Positions 53,418 to 63,869 of a stretch of DNA of 64,000 nt are shown here, piece after piece. Source of the stretch: Bathynomus jamesi (taxonomy: Eukaryota; Arthropoda; Malacostraca; Isopoda; Cirolanidae). Where the stretch lies: positions 1,407,501 to 1,471,500 of the forward strand of contig JAJOZX010000088.1 of the NCBI GenBank assembly GCA_023014485.1, read 5' to 3'. The notes beneath the pieces were generated by a model that worked only from the letters and a program-made list of their open reading frames with translations, made no database searches and was not told the origin of the DNA. The translations under genes and the position numbers were made by a program. Numbering within the stretch: position 1 is the first letter of the stretch; each line of letters starts with the position of its first letter.

Positions 53418-53772
53418 CTTTGATATTCTAATTATTTTCTTTATTTTTCCTGTAATTGTGAATTTGTGTTAAATTCTACACTTTCACAAAAAGATGTCAA
53501 GCGTGTTACCCTCACCTTTGGAATGTGCTTTATGGAAGAGAGAAATGCCTTTTTCAGCGAAACGAACCACATCCCGCTCATCTGGAGCCGTCCAAACTCA
53601 GAAGTCTGATGTCTGTTTATACGTGACCAGATTCATATATAGAAGAAAAAAATTACTTGAGTAGGAGGCTCTAGCAGCATAGACGTCTTTTACAGACAGG
53701 TGATACGCATTCGGCATCACTTGCATGTTTCTACGGAGAAGCTAATCATCTTATTCGCAATGAGAATGCGTT
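53418..53772. other. Spacer, no gene seen
   Basis: Nothing recognised. A (GT)n array follows at 53,774-53,811. Confidence 0.45.
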
Positions 53773-53773
53773 G

Positions 53774-53811
<38 letters not shown>
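53774..53811. repeat. (GT)n microsatellite
   Basis: A GT run at the 3' side of the minus-strand 5S SINE, probably its tail. Confidence 0.95.
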
Positions 53812-54010
53812 CTTTGGGAGGGTTTAACTTCCTCGTAAAGCAAAGGTCATGCGACAGAGAGGACCTACAGCTATACGTGAGATCCGAATCACGGGTTAGT
53901 ACATCATCTAAAGCAGAGTACGATTCCACCGCCAACTACTACCCAGACTCAATGTCGCTTAACTTCGTTGATCGAGGGGAAGTGGTGTCGTAACATGGCT
54001 ATATACGACG
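53812..54010 (-). mobile_element. 5S rRNA-derived SINE
   Basis: On the minus strand CACCACTTCCCCTCGATCAACGA, AGTTAAGCGACATTGAGTCTGG and GTAGTAGTTGGCGG follow 5S rRNA. The same non-5S body as at 14,740 follows, then a simple-repeat tail. Confidence 0.86.
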
Positions 54011-54518
54011 CAGCCCTTGAAGTTAGTTGTGTAGAGAAGAAAAGGCTTATGAATCTTTTCTCAACTTTAATAAAATACAAACAATTTTAAACAATAAAAA
54101 ACTTATTAATTACATACAAAACATGTTCCTATCGTGGAAATAAAAATTAATACACTAAACCAATATGGGAATTTCCCCTTTTTAAATTTAGTTTAGGTTT
54201 TTGGACTCTAGGAAAAATATGGATATACTTTCAAAATCCTTTTAACAGTATTTTTGTATTTTCTAAAAAGATTTTAATCGTTTTAATCTAATTGCTCTAC
54301 GTACGCCTTACCATATTTTTAAAGCTTTTTAGCTTATTACTTTCAGTGAGATTTATTTTCTTATATGTATATGCGCTCTGAATTTGGTACTTTACGAGTT
54401 TTAGTGTATTTGGTTTTTTTAATAAAGATAATCATGTCTAATAAGAATTTAATAATGTTTTGTTTAATAAACAAGAAAATAATGTTAAATAAATAAAACG
54501 AATAAATAAAACAAATAA
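54011..54518. other. AT-rich stretch, no gene seen
   Basis: No feature recognised. Confidence 0.45.
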
Positions 54519-54616
54519 AACGTTAAAACTAACGAAAATATTACGACTTAACCTAACCAATCGTCAATTGACGATTGGTTAGGTTAAGTCGTAATATTTT
54601 CGTTAGTTTTAACGTT
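54519..54616. repeat. Perfect 98-bp palindrome with TTAGG-like core
   Basis: AACGTTAAAACTAACGAAAA...CCTAACCAATCGTCAATTG reads identically on both strands, centred between 54,567 and 54,568. Each arm holds GGTTAGGTTAAG. The same arm occurs at 2435-2515 in the opposite fold. Confidence 0.95.
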
Positions 54617-54639
54617 TCATTTGATTATGTATACGCGGA

Positions 54640-54736
54640 CAAAGTTGGGGAACGCAAACTACACTAGGATAATGTAGGGGAACGTAAACTACACTAGGAT
54701 AATGTAGGGGAATGTAAACTACACTAGGCTATACAG
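54640..54736 (+). repeat. 30-bp minisatellite
   Basis: Three units of about 30 bp (GGGGAACGTAAACTACACTA then GGATAATGTA). A diverged further unit lies beyond the MITE at about 54,975-55,000, so the MITE inserted in the array. Confidence 0.88.
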
Positions 54737-54969
54737 TAGGGTTGCCACTTGCCAGTTCTCCGGTTTTGGGCCGGAGTCTCTGGAAATTGAGCTTTGTAAA
54801 AATGTCATTAAAAGTAGAATTTGCCTCTTTTCTTACAGATTTTCGGCAACATAATTTTTATTCTAAAAAATGAGGAAGTTTATATATCGGTTTAGCTTCA
54901 TAAACAAACAATGATGAGCTTCGTAGGTAAAATCTCCGGATTTGGAAACCATCTGATCTGGTAACCCTA
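54737..54969. mobile_element. hAT-like MITE (TAGGGTTGCCA ends)
   Basis: TAGGGTTGCCACTTGCCAG at the left and CTGATCTGGTAACCCTA at the right are imperfect inverted ends. CTCCGG motifs lie near both. No clear target duplication. It interrupts the 30-bp minisatellite. Confidence 0.7.
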
Positions 54970-55575
54970 AGTCTAGGCACCACAGGGGGACGTAAACTAC
55001 ACTTGCTCCAAAAATGGTCACCTTATTCGAAATAGTTATTAGTAAGAAAACAACTCTTACAAAGTTTTCATTCGCAGGCCTGTGTTATTTGGAATTTTTA
55101 AGTTTTCATTACAAAACAAAATCTATATTTACAGAAAATTGATCACCAAAAAACACTTTGATAATTTATGCTCATTTCAAAGTGTAATTATATAAAAATA
55201 TTTTACATTCACAAAAATGGCAAAGCATAACAAGTTAAGTTGTCCATAAATTTACATTTTCTCGACTAGTTAATCTCTAAATATTATAAACTATTGTAAT
55301 GTAATTGTAAGTGGTTGTGTAATGTCTATTTTTGGTTCAAATTCACTAGTATATAAAAAGTTGTATTGTGGTAGCTGTTCATATAGATTTGCAGTAATCA
55401 TAATGGAACCTTATTACTGTAAATGACTAGTAAACTACATGGAGTTCAACGCTGTATACGATCATATTAATTGTTTATCTTTATGAACACAGACATTACA
55501 ATATACTTAATTACCTGCATGTCAATGAATGCCATGCAATTGTCCTTTAGATATATATGTCTGTGTTATGTGTTG
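54970..55575. other. AT-rich stretch, no gene seen
   Basis: After a last minisatellite unit no feature is recognised. Confidence 0.45.
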
Positions 55576-55807
55576 TTGGACTCGGTTGTCCCCCATCCAC
55601 CCCACCTTCTCCCAGTTGGGGTACCTTGACTATCACTGCGACGTTGCCACATGTAAGGAGTCGCCTGTGAAGCGAGGAACATTACATATGCGGACAACTG
55701 TACATTCCATATTCTATTCCTACTACTAATGCAAAAAAACCTTGGTTTAACTTTACTTGTTCTATTGCTATCCGCAACAGAGAGAACGCTTTCAGAAGGT
55801 ATCGTCG

Positions 55808-56089
55808 CAGGGCCGTAGCCAGACCAAATCAGTAGGAGGGACGGAGAAATTGACAGGGGGGACAATGAAAAAATTTAATGTCATTTTTTGTGAATATCGA
55901 AATATACTGCAGAAAACATAATTACATAAACGTTATTTTATCACTTCACCTATTCCTCTTAGAACCAAAATACAAAAAAAAATTCTCGAATAACAATACT
56001 GTTTATAAAGTGCTCAGTTTTCCCATGGGGGCATATTATTTTCCAGGGTCGGCTTTGCCCCCCGTGGCCCCCCCTTGGCTACGGGCTTG
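55808..56089. mobile_element. hAT MITE with perfect 8-bp target duplication
   Basis: The ends CAGGGCCGTAGCCA and TGGCTACGGGCTTG are inverted. TATCGTCG flanks both sides (55,800-55,807 and 56,090-56,097). Without the MITE and one flank copy the LINE frame reads continuously across the site. Confidence 0.95.
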
Positions 56090-56799
56090 TATCGTCGCCA
56101 TCCAACTCCTGACTCTCACTCAGCTTATATTTCTGCAGGCAATCGTACAAAAGCTGTTCTTCGACTCACCAAAAATTCCTTTATCAGACAAAAATGTGGA
56201 AACCTATCCAAATCTAATTCTTCTCGCACTCTCTGGCATCTAGCCAAGAACCTCTCCAACAACTTTACTTCTTCTTTCCTTCCTCTTTTCCATTCCGACG
56301 GCACAGTTGCCGTCTCTTCTCCTGATAAAGCTGAACTCTTCGCTCAAACTTTCGCCTCCAACTGAACCATGGACGATTCCGGTGCTGTTCCTCCATCTCC
56401 CCACCCCCCCCCAACTTAATTATGTCTGAAATTAGAATCTTCTCTAAGATGTTTTCTCTGCCCTAGCTGGGCTCAATTTTACGAAGGTGTACTGTCCTGT
56501 TGTTTTCAAGAATTGTGCTTCTGTGCTGACACCCTGCCTAGACATACTCTTTCGTCTTTGTCTTTCATCTGGTACTTTTCCTTCTTGCTGGAAGTTCGCT
56601 TTCATTCAGCCTGTCCAAAGAAGGGTGACCTCTCTCAACCCCCAAACTATCGTCCAATTGCTTTGATTTCTGACCTTTCTGAAGTTTTTGTATCTATCCT
56701 TAATAGAAATATTCTTAAACACCTCTCTTCTCACAATCTTCTTTCAGACCATCAGTATGGGTTCAGCAAGGGACGCTCTACTGGCGACTTTCTTCCAGG

Positions 56800-57290
56800 A
56801 AAGATATTGAGAGGCTGGAGCGAGTGCAGGCAGGGCCACAAAGTTAATCCTTTCTGTTAGGCATATGGCTACAATCGACGGTTACGCGCCCTGAACTTGT
56901 TTTCGCTGGAAACTCGGAGGCTGCGCGGTCAACTCATCGAGGTTTTCAAGCTCTTACGCGGGTTCAACGATGTCGATTTTAGAAGCATGTTTAGTTTAAA
57001 TGATAACCCAACTCGCAACAATGGTTGGAAGTTGAATTTGAAACGGTTTAGGACTAGTGTGTGTGGGAATTACTTTACGTATAAGATCTGTGACACGTGG
57101 AACAGGCTACCTTCAGAAGTTGTGAACAGTTTCCTCTGTGGATCACTTCAAGAAAAGGTTAGACCAAATCTTGCACACTATTTGAGGGTATAGAAAATTT
57201 TCCCTGTCACCGGTTGCCATTGGTACCCCCTCGGTATGGCCGCAAAGCCTTTTGAGGTACTTCTTTTCCTTGTAACTCCTTGTAACTCTC
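56800..57290 (+). mobile_element. CR1-like LINE 3' fragment nested in the jockey-like LINE
   Basis: KDIERLERVQAG and YNRRLRALNLFSLETRRLRGQLIEVFKLLRGF, then TRNNGWKLNLKRFRTSVCGNYFTYKICDTWNRLP (56,897-57,193), are the C-terminal end of a different LINE family, followed by a 3' tail with repeated CTTGTAACTC. It is 5'-truncated and splits the host LINE between GRSTGDF and the ETFAVVLYISKAF block. Confidence 0.85.
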
Positions 57291-58499
57291 TGACTTTTGG
57301 TCATCATCCTTTCGAGATTCCGATGAAACCTTTGCTGTTGTGCTATACATATCAAAAGCTTTTGATAGAGTGTGGCACAAATCTTTAATTTCGAAACTGC
57401 CCTCCTTCGGTTTCGAGCTTTCTATCTGTGCCTTTATCTCTGATTTCCTTTATGGCCGATCTAAGCTGTGATAGTAGATGGCCACTATTCTTCTCCTAAA
57501 GCTATTACCAGTGGTGTTCCTCAGGGTTCTGTTCTATCACCTACTCTTTTCCTTTTATTTATCAATGGTTTATTAAGTCGCCGTCTCTATCGACTCCCAT
57601 GCCAATGATTCCACTCTACACTTCTCTACCCGCTCGACAAAGCGTCCTTCTCAACAGTGAGTCCATGATTCGCGTAGGACGACAATGGTACACCTGACCT
57701 CCAATCTTTCTGCCATCTCTGATTGGGGCAGAGAAAACCTTGTGGTTTTCAATGTCTCAAAAACTCAGTTCCTCCATCTGTCTACTCGTCACAATATTCC
57801 ACACGACTATCGCCTTACTTTTAACAGCACACAACTCAACAACTCAATCCTTCCTCTTCTCTTAACATTGTTGGTGTTTTTTTTTCTCGTGACCTTTCCT
57901 GGAAAGATCACATATACTCTCTTTCTAAAACAGCTTCTAAGAGGTTATGTATGTTGTACGGCTCCGCAGTTTCTTCCTCCCCACTCAGTTGCTGTCTCTG
58001 TACAGGGGTCTTGTCCGCCCCTGGAGTATGCTTCTCACGTATGGGGTTGCTCAACCCACACAGCTCCACTTGACCAGGTCGAATTAAGGTTTTTCGTCTC
58101 ATCAATTCCCCCGCCTCTTACTGAATGTCTTCAATCCCCCTCTCTTCTCCGCAGTGTTGCCTCACTCTCACTTTACTATCGCTATTATAACGGACACTGC
58201 CCTTCTCAACTCTCTAACTGCACACTAGGGTGTATCATGCTCATTGAAGCGCGAATTTCAAGATTGGCAGTATGTATTCCTATGTAAAATTAAATTTTAG
58301 GAGAGGTTTGTTTTCTTGAACTTTTGCTAAAAATCACGTTTAAGTGTTCAAATTTCCACTTTTTCGTTTCCTGGTTATGTACAGAACAGCTGTGCAGAAC
58401 ATACACTGTAATACAAATGTAACAGACCGGTTTCTTACCAAACAAAACCATTGTAACAACTGTTATAGGCTACTAGAGTTTCACTGTGATAATTTTCTA

Positions 58500-60949
58500 T
58501 GTTTCAGATACAAAGCTTGGTGAAGATTGTGTAGCCACCATGACTAAGCAAGGACGAAAGACCAGAAAAAGTTCTGGTTCAAAGCTGAGTGATCTGGTGG
58601 GTCCAGGCAAGCAGTTATTTCCCACAGAAGTTCCAACCTGGAGAGCTGTGTTTCAGAGAGGAATCCTCCTCCAGGAAGAGAAGCTGCTTCTGGATGATAT
58701 GAAGAGAGCTCAGTACCGTCTGCAAGATTTGACAAGGAATTGGCATCACTGGAACTAGCACAGTGGCGCAAAAGCAATGGCAAGTTCACTCCTCCTGTGA
58801 TCATTCAAGAGAGATCAATTGCCAGGAAGATTCTTGTCAGGTGGAATGAGATGAGAGAAGAGAATATCTGAACTTGATACATTGTTTGACATAACAAACT
58901 GCAGACATGATATCACTCTCTGTGGAACTGAAGCATCTGGCTGCTCTGGCTGTGCTGCTAGAGTTCATGTCAACTGTGACTGTCCTCTGCCTCAGAAGAT
59001 TCCAAAGCTAGAGCTAGAGTGGCTCCATTACCAGAGGATCAAAACCTCAGAAATTTCTGGCTTCCAGATGGCATCTGTTGATGTGAAGGAAACAGTGAAG
59101 CAGGTGAAGGCTGCTAAGAGGAAGGAGGAAGAACAGAAAGCAGCTGAGAAGAGAAACAGAAAAGAGGAAGAAGAAAAGGAACTACTGCTTAGAGCTGATG
59201 ATGGTGATGATGATGAAGATGAGGTGACTTCCTTGCAAGAGTCTTCAGGCAGAGCAGCTCCTACTGCTGACCCAGATTTTTCCAGTACTGCACCAGGCAC
59301 AAGCTCCAGTGTCAACACTGGCAAAGTCTCCACCTCTGCCAGGAGGAACTACATGGATATCTCAAGCACTGCTGCGGCTGCAGTCAGATTCAAGGTGGCA
59401 AACACTCCTGCAGCAGCCATTGCAACTGGTTTCTTGCAAGATCTCATCAAAGCTGGCCATTTTATCTGCAGATAAGGCATATCTAGCTGTTGACAGGATG
59501 AAGATGTGGACAGGCAATAAGTCTGTAATAGGTGCCTCGGTGGAGGCCCTGGAGAAAAGGACAGAGGGAGAGGAGATCAAGGGAATTTTCTTTGATGGAA
59601 AACAAGATAAGAAGACAAAGATCATGAGGTACAATGAAGAAACTGGCCGCTTCCATCCTGATATTACAACTGAAGAGCACTGTAGTGTTACCTGAGGAGA
59701 GGTATCTCTTCCATTGTACACCAGAAGAACCTGAAGGATATGAAAAACCTGCACTGAAGATAGCTCAGGCTCTGTTTGAGTGGATTAGCGCTCATGGTGC
59801 TAAAGATACTATTGTGGTGACTCCACCAACACAAACACAGGATCTGATGGAGGAGCCATCACTCACTTGGAGAGACTGCTAGGTCACAAGTGTCACTGTC
59901 TGATATGCCAGTTGCATAGTAATGAACTCAGCCTCAGGCACATGATCATCAAGCTTGATGGTCCCTAGACGCACAAGTCTGGGTTCAGTGGCCCAATAGG
60001 AAAACCTTTGGAGAAGATCAATGATATACCTGTCAACTTTAGCTTCAAGGCTCTGCCAGGAGAAAAAGATATAATTGAACTGCCAGAAGACATTGTACAG
60101 AACCTTAGCACTGATCAGAAGAACTGCTACCTACTGATCAAAGCTCTCAAGACAGGAGATTTGAGCAAGAAAGTTGCTGGTCTGAAGTGTGGCCCACTGA
60201 ATCAGTCACGCTGGCTGACTACAGGTGAGGCTCTGCTGATGCTGTGGATGAGGCAGCATGGTCTGAAGGGGGAGGTGTTGAAGAAGCTGGAGGTGTTGAA
60301 GAAGCTGGAGGTGTTGAAGAAGCTGGAGGTGCTGCTGAAGTTCTGCCTGGACTTCTACTTCAAGATGTATTTTGAGATCAAGGTGAAGCACCACATGAGG
60401 TATGGACCTCACCATATTGTGACCGCTCTGGGACTGCTGAGAAGCCAGACCTCCGAAGTCAGGAATATAATCTCTCATGTGATAGCTCGTGGAGAATATC
60501 ATGCTCACAGTGAGAACCTCATTGCCTCTCTCCTGTGCAGTGAGGATGAGGAGGAGAGGGCATGGGGGTGTTGAGATGATCAAGAAGATCAGAGGTAAGT
60601 CTGAGTATGGAGACATGAGTCTGAGAACTCATAGAAACCCTAAACTGAAGTTTGATGCCACTTCTCCAATTACTCTGATTAAATGGGATAAGGAGAAACT
60701 ATATGAGCCACTCTTCACTTGTAAGATGTCAAGAGGAGAAGTTGAGGAGCTTCTCAGGTCTCCACTTGAAGTTGAGAACCCCTCTCAGTTCAGACTCAAA
60801 GCTGTGAAAGAGCAGTCCAGGAAGTTTCAGTTGCAGCTCATGCAGTGTATGGGCAAGAGAGAAGAGATGGTTTTGTTCGTGCTAGGATCGATCACAGAGA
60901 ATTGTTGCCAGTTCTCAAGTCAAAGCAAGACAGTATGAACATGTTTTAG
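58500..60949 (+). pseudogene. Family A transposon protein, broken by several frameshifts
   Basis: N-terminal GRKTRKSSGSKLSDLVGPGK leads to the Cys stretch ITNCRHDITLCGTEASGCSGC, ELEWLHYQR and DVKETVKQ. A Lys/Glu/Asp-rich linker follows at 59,095-59,230. After it come AYLAVDRMKMWTG, EIKGIFFDGKQDKKT, ITTEEHCSV, YLFHCTPEEPEGYEKPA and a GGAITHLERLLGHKCHCLICQLHSNE segment. Then RWLTTGEALLMLWMRQHGL, KVKHHMRYGPHHIVTALGLLRSQ, HSENLIASLLCSEDEEERAWG and EPLFTCKMSRGEVEELL, ending SKQDSMNMF. About 750 aa. I recall this protein family in arthropods and cnidarians, sometimes labelled cc8L18.2-like. An RNase H-like transposase is plausible but not demonstrated. Confidence 0.78.
60279..60332 (+). repeat. In-frame 18-bp triplication in the family A gene
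   Basis: The 18-bp unit GAAGAAGCTGGAGGTGTT is repeated three times and encodes LKKLEV in tandem. It keeps the frame open and is probably a recent slippage expansion. Confidence 0.93.
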
Positions 60950-61642
60950 ATCTCTACAAGACCTGCTACACAAATGAAGATGCTTTCAGAAGTAAAAATC
61001 TCAAAACATTCAGTTGACCAGCATATTATTACAACCTGGGGGTGGAGGAGGGACTTATACAAATAATTGCAATTGCAAAAACAAGGTTGAACGTCACAGC
61101 AGCTTGCGGAAAGGTGGGGGCAGCTGCCATCACACTTAGTGATGCCGAAAAGGAAATAAATAAAAATTGGTGGGGGCGTTTCTAAAAAAAGAAAATGCAA
61201 GACCAAGAAAGAAGAACAAAAATATTCTGCCTGATGAAGAGAACAGCCGCGAAATGTGGTGTATAGGAGACTGAAAATCATGCAATTCCTTAGTTTTGGG
61301 CCATTCTGGGTGATTTTGGTTATTTTAGGGGTTATGAACCACTTTGGCTGATCTTAAATGGGTCAAAGCCTGCCCCTATAAATGCTTATGGGTGTATGTG
61401 AACAATATGGAACATATGGAGGTCATTTGAGGCTACCAAGTCTTTGAAATTGTCCAAAAATCCCATTTTTCGACAAAAAAGTGCGATTTTGAACACTTAA
61501 ACGTGATGTTTCGCAAAAGTTGCTGAAGACGAACCCCTCTTAAAATTCAGTTTTACATAGGAATACATACTGCCAATCTTGAAATTTCAAGTTTTTCAAT
61601 ATTCGACCTGAGCATGATGCACCCTAATGCACACCTCCTCCT

Positions 61643-61722
61643 TTACCCCATTCACTGCGGCCGTGTCATATATGATATGGGGCAGCATATCATATATGAC
61701 ACGGCCGTAGTGAATGGGTTAA
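61643..61722. mobile_element. 72-bp palindromic TTAA-site MITE
   Basis: 61,647-61,718 is a near-perfect palindrome (CCCATTCACTGCGGCCGTGT... and its complement) around GGGCAG. It is flanked by TTAC (61,643-61,646) and TTAA (61,719-61,722), fitting a piggyBac-type TTAA target with one mutated base. Without it the jockey-like LINE sequence is continuous. Confidence 0.88.
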
Positions 61723-62034
61723 GGAGAGCATGCAGTACCAGACTTTTGACACATTCTCATTCCTTTTCTGTCCAACTCTCAAATACTCTAATCGGTATTT
61801 TCAATCTTTCATCTACTCAACCGGTGAATTCTGGAACAATCTTCCTCAATCCATCTTTTCCCCTGTCTATGATCTCCAATCTTTCAAACGCAGAATGTGC
61901 AGACATCTCGTCTTTGATTTTGGTTCTCTTCTTCTTCTTCTATGGAGGGGGGCGTTTCTGTGGACATTCGCCCTTGGCCCCTCCTTCCTGCATAAAAAAT
62001 AAGAATAACTTTAGTCATCGTCTATCTCTTTATC

Positions 62035-62374
62035 TACAGGGTGTGTATAAAGTAACGTAAGTAAAGAAGCAAATCCGATTTGAACTGGTTTAAACTAGTT
62101 TCAACTTGCTTTTTTAACTTGTAAAAACACTTTCAGCACCTCTTATTAACCTTACTATCGAAAGCACATGTAATAAATATTACTTGTCCATGTTCACTTG
62201 CGTTAACCCATTAGTGCCGAGCGTCACTTTATTGATTTAGTTCTGGCTAACGCCAGACGATTTTATTCACTCTCGGGAAAGACCCCTCGGCATTAATGGG
62301 TTAAGCAAACATCGTTTAATATAATTCAAATCGGATTTATCTCTTCACTTCCGTTACTTTATACCCACTCAGTA
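62035..62374. mobile_element. Mariner-type MITE
   Basis: Inverted ends of about 48 bp: left CAGGGTGTGTATAAAGTAACG and right, inward, CTGAGTGGGTATAAAGTAACG, both continuing to AAATCCGATTTGAA. TA flanks both sides. It carries a nested TTAA MITE. Confidence 0.9.
62213..62304. mobile_element. piggyBac-type MITE nested in the mariner MITE
   Basis: TTAA direct flanks (62,213-62,216 and 62,301-62,304) enclose CCCATTAGTGCCGAG and its inverted counterpart CTCGGCATTAATGGG. The interior is 84 bp and non-coding. The ends resemble those of the 61.6 kb palindrome. Confidence 0.92.
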
Positions 62375-62429
62375 TAAGGAAAAGAATACTTGGTTAAAGA
62401 AAGAAATTAGTTGTTAACCAATTAAAACA

Positions 62430-62521
62430 CAGGGGGATTAAAAAAATGTTCCTCCCCAAAAATAATTTATTGCCCCTTTTTGTTTGGGGAAGAAACGCCT
62501 TTTTTTTTGTGTGTCACCCTG
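62430..62521. mobile_element. Short mariner-like inverted-repeat MITE
   Basis: CAGGGGGATTAAAAAAATGTTCCTCCCC and, inverted, CAGGGTGACACACAAAAAAA...TTTCTTCCCC bracket about 30 bp. Confidence 0.7.
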
Positions 62522-63125
62522 TATTTAATTTAATCATTGAAGTTTGCTACCATAAAAATAACATGATTAGATCAATCATACCATATCTGAATTAATCATT
62601 TTAGATTTCTTGTCAAATAGTTACACGTATATTTTGGTTCCTGTAACCAAGCATTTTACTCTGCGCATATAAAGTCATTGTCATTATTGTATTAAATTGC
62701 ACCCTATACAAAATGTATGAATATATAACACGGAACATAAATTTTAACATTAAATCAATGGATGAATAAAAAGCAACATTTTAATTTTTCCTCATTCAAC
62801 ATTTTTATATTTAAGTTTTTATTCTTTAAATACGGATAAATTGAGGTGGTCTGATTTATGGTCATCTGTCACGAATGAAGAGTCAGTATGACAAAAAAGA
62901 TTACCTAATAAATAATATAATATTATGGCTTTCAGTATATATATATATAATATATATATACCTGTCAACCTTTCACCCGTTCCGCGTGGTGATTTCTCAC
63001 TTCACAGACGTCAGGTTTGTTCCCCAGGTGTTACAAAAAATTAAAAATTCATTATGTTTAATGAGTGCAGGCAGTATATTAAATCTTTATCAGACACTTT
63101 TTAACTCGAACTCTTGCATTTTTCT
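62522..63125. other. AT-rich spacer, no gene seen
   Basis: A short TA run lies at 62,936-62,960. No domain is recognised. Confidence 0.45.
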
Positions 63126-63595
63126 GAAGTTATCGATTGCCAAGTTGTCATCAAACACCTTTTCAGTTCACTAAGTGTTCCTGGTTTACGCTTTTCGACC
63201 TTCTTCTGCTTAGTATTATTCCAAAGATTTTCTATCGAATTAAGATCGGGAGAATTAGCTGGCCATAGTAGTACTTCAATTTTATGAGCATCAAACCACG
63301 CAGATGTTGCACGATCCGCATGAGCTGGAGCCAGGCGATGTTGAAAAATAAATGGTTCGTCTCCATGCAGCTGTTCTGCAGACTCCGCATTAAGTATTTT
63401 AAGATTTCTTGATAACCGTAACTATTGACAGTTTTCTTTACAAATGCAAGTGACCCCACACCATTTGCTTTCATACAACCCCATACTAACACACACGCCG
63501 TAAATTTGACTGATCGCTTCAGGCACCTTTCATGATATATTTCAGACTTTCTTCGCCAAATTCGTGGACCCCTGTCACCAAGTGACGCACAAAAT
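63126..63595 (-). pseudogene. Tc1-like transposase C-terminal half
   Basis: The minus strand reads KILCASLGDRGPRIWRRKSE, RSVKFTACVLVWGCMKANGVGSLAFVKKTVNSYGYQEIL, then (frameshift) a block equivalent to FQHRLAPAHADR...W...H, and LLWPANSPDLNSIENLWNN in another frame. The N-terminal HTH half is absent. The catalytic Asp/Glu region is partly preserved but frames are broken. Confidence 0.82.
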
Positions 63596-63607
63596 TTTGA
63601 GATAAAG

Positions 63608-63780
63608 AGTAGGTTCGGTTAAGCCTAACCAATCCTGAGATACTAAATTTTTGCAAGGTTAGATTAGGCTAGGTTAAATTAGTTTTCGTTTGGTTAGATT
63701 AAGGCTAGGATAGGTTAAGGCCAGGTTAAGTTAAACCCTAACCAACTTAATATAATTTAATGTAGCCCAGTCTAACCTTC
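63608..63780. repeat. GGTTAGG/CCTAACC-rich degenerate telomere-like stretch
   Basis: Repeated AGGTTAGATTAGGCTAGGTTA and inverse CTAACC motifs occur in both orientations. They resemble TTAGG arrays but are degenerate and interstitial. Confidence 0.75.
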
Positions 63781-63841
63781 ATTATATCTACTTTATTTTC
63801 GCGATATTTATCACAAAAACAGGAACTTTAGAAGTTGCTGT

Positions 63842-63869
63842 AGTATATATATATATATATATATATAGG
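63842..63869. repeat. (TA)n microsatellite
   Basis: A TA run before the PLE tail. Confidence 0.93.

Larger units (their letters stand above)
58226..61626 (+). mobile_element. Family A DNA transposon, TAGGGTG ends, 8-bp target duplication
   Basis: The element begins TAGGGTGTATCATGCTCA and ends TGAGCATGATGCACCCTA. Inverted repeats of about 140 bp share GAATTTCAAGATTGGCAGTA (in the right copy AAATTTCAAGATTGGCAGTA) and CACGTTTAAGTGTTCAAA; the left arm has lost about 20 bp. Flanks CTGCACAC (58,218-58,225) and ATGCACAC (61,627-61,634) agree in 7 of 8 positions. The 8-bp duplication and TAGGGTG end suggest a hAT-like mechanism. One gene is carried (58,500-60,949). It lies inside the jockey-like LINE. 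Confidence 0.9.
55580..62010 (+). mobile_element. Jockey-like LINE carrying four nested insertions
   Basis: Pieces at 55,580-55,807, 56,098-56,800, 57,290-58,225, 61,635-61,646 and 61,723-62,010 are collinear parts of one LINE ORF2. They show the end of the endonuclease region and AKKPWFN; NRTKAVLRLTKNSFI and LWHLAKNLSNNF; PNYRPIALIS and SDHQYGFSKGRSTGDF; then ISKAFDRVWHKSLISKLPSFGF, SGVPQGSVLSPTLF, LVVFNVSKTQFLHLSTRHNI, LEYASHVWG and SLYYRYYNGHCPSQLSNC. The end reads STRLLTHSHSF and FKRRMCRHL with a CTTCTT-rich tail. The ADD box region near 57,600 is degraded. Frames are broken in several places. Confidence 0.87.

Noticed and set aside
55566..55865. 99-aa minus-strand open frame
   Set aside because: It is antisense to the LINE and crosses a MITE boundary.
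59028..59754. Ser-rich and other minus-strand frames opposite family A
   Set aside because: They are antisense shadows of the Lys/Glu-rich linker and neighbouring coding sequence.
61228..61262. Hammerhead-like CCTGATGA...CGCGAAATG in the family A 3' region
   Set aside because: CTGATGA and GAAA are present but no stem II can form between them.
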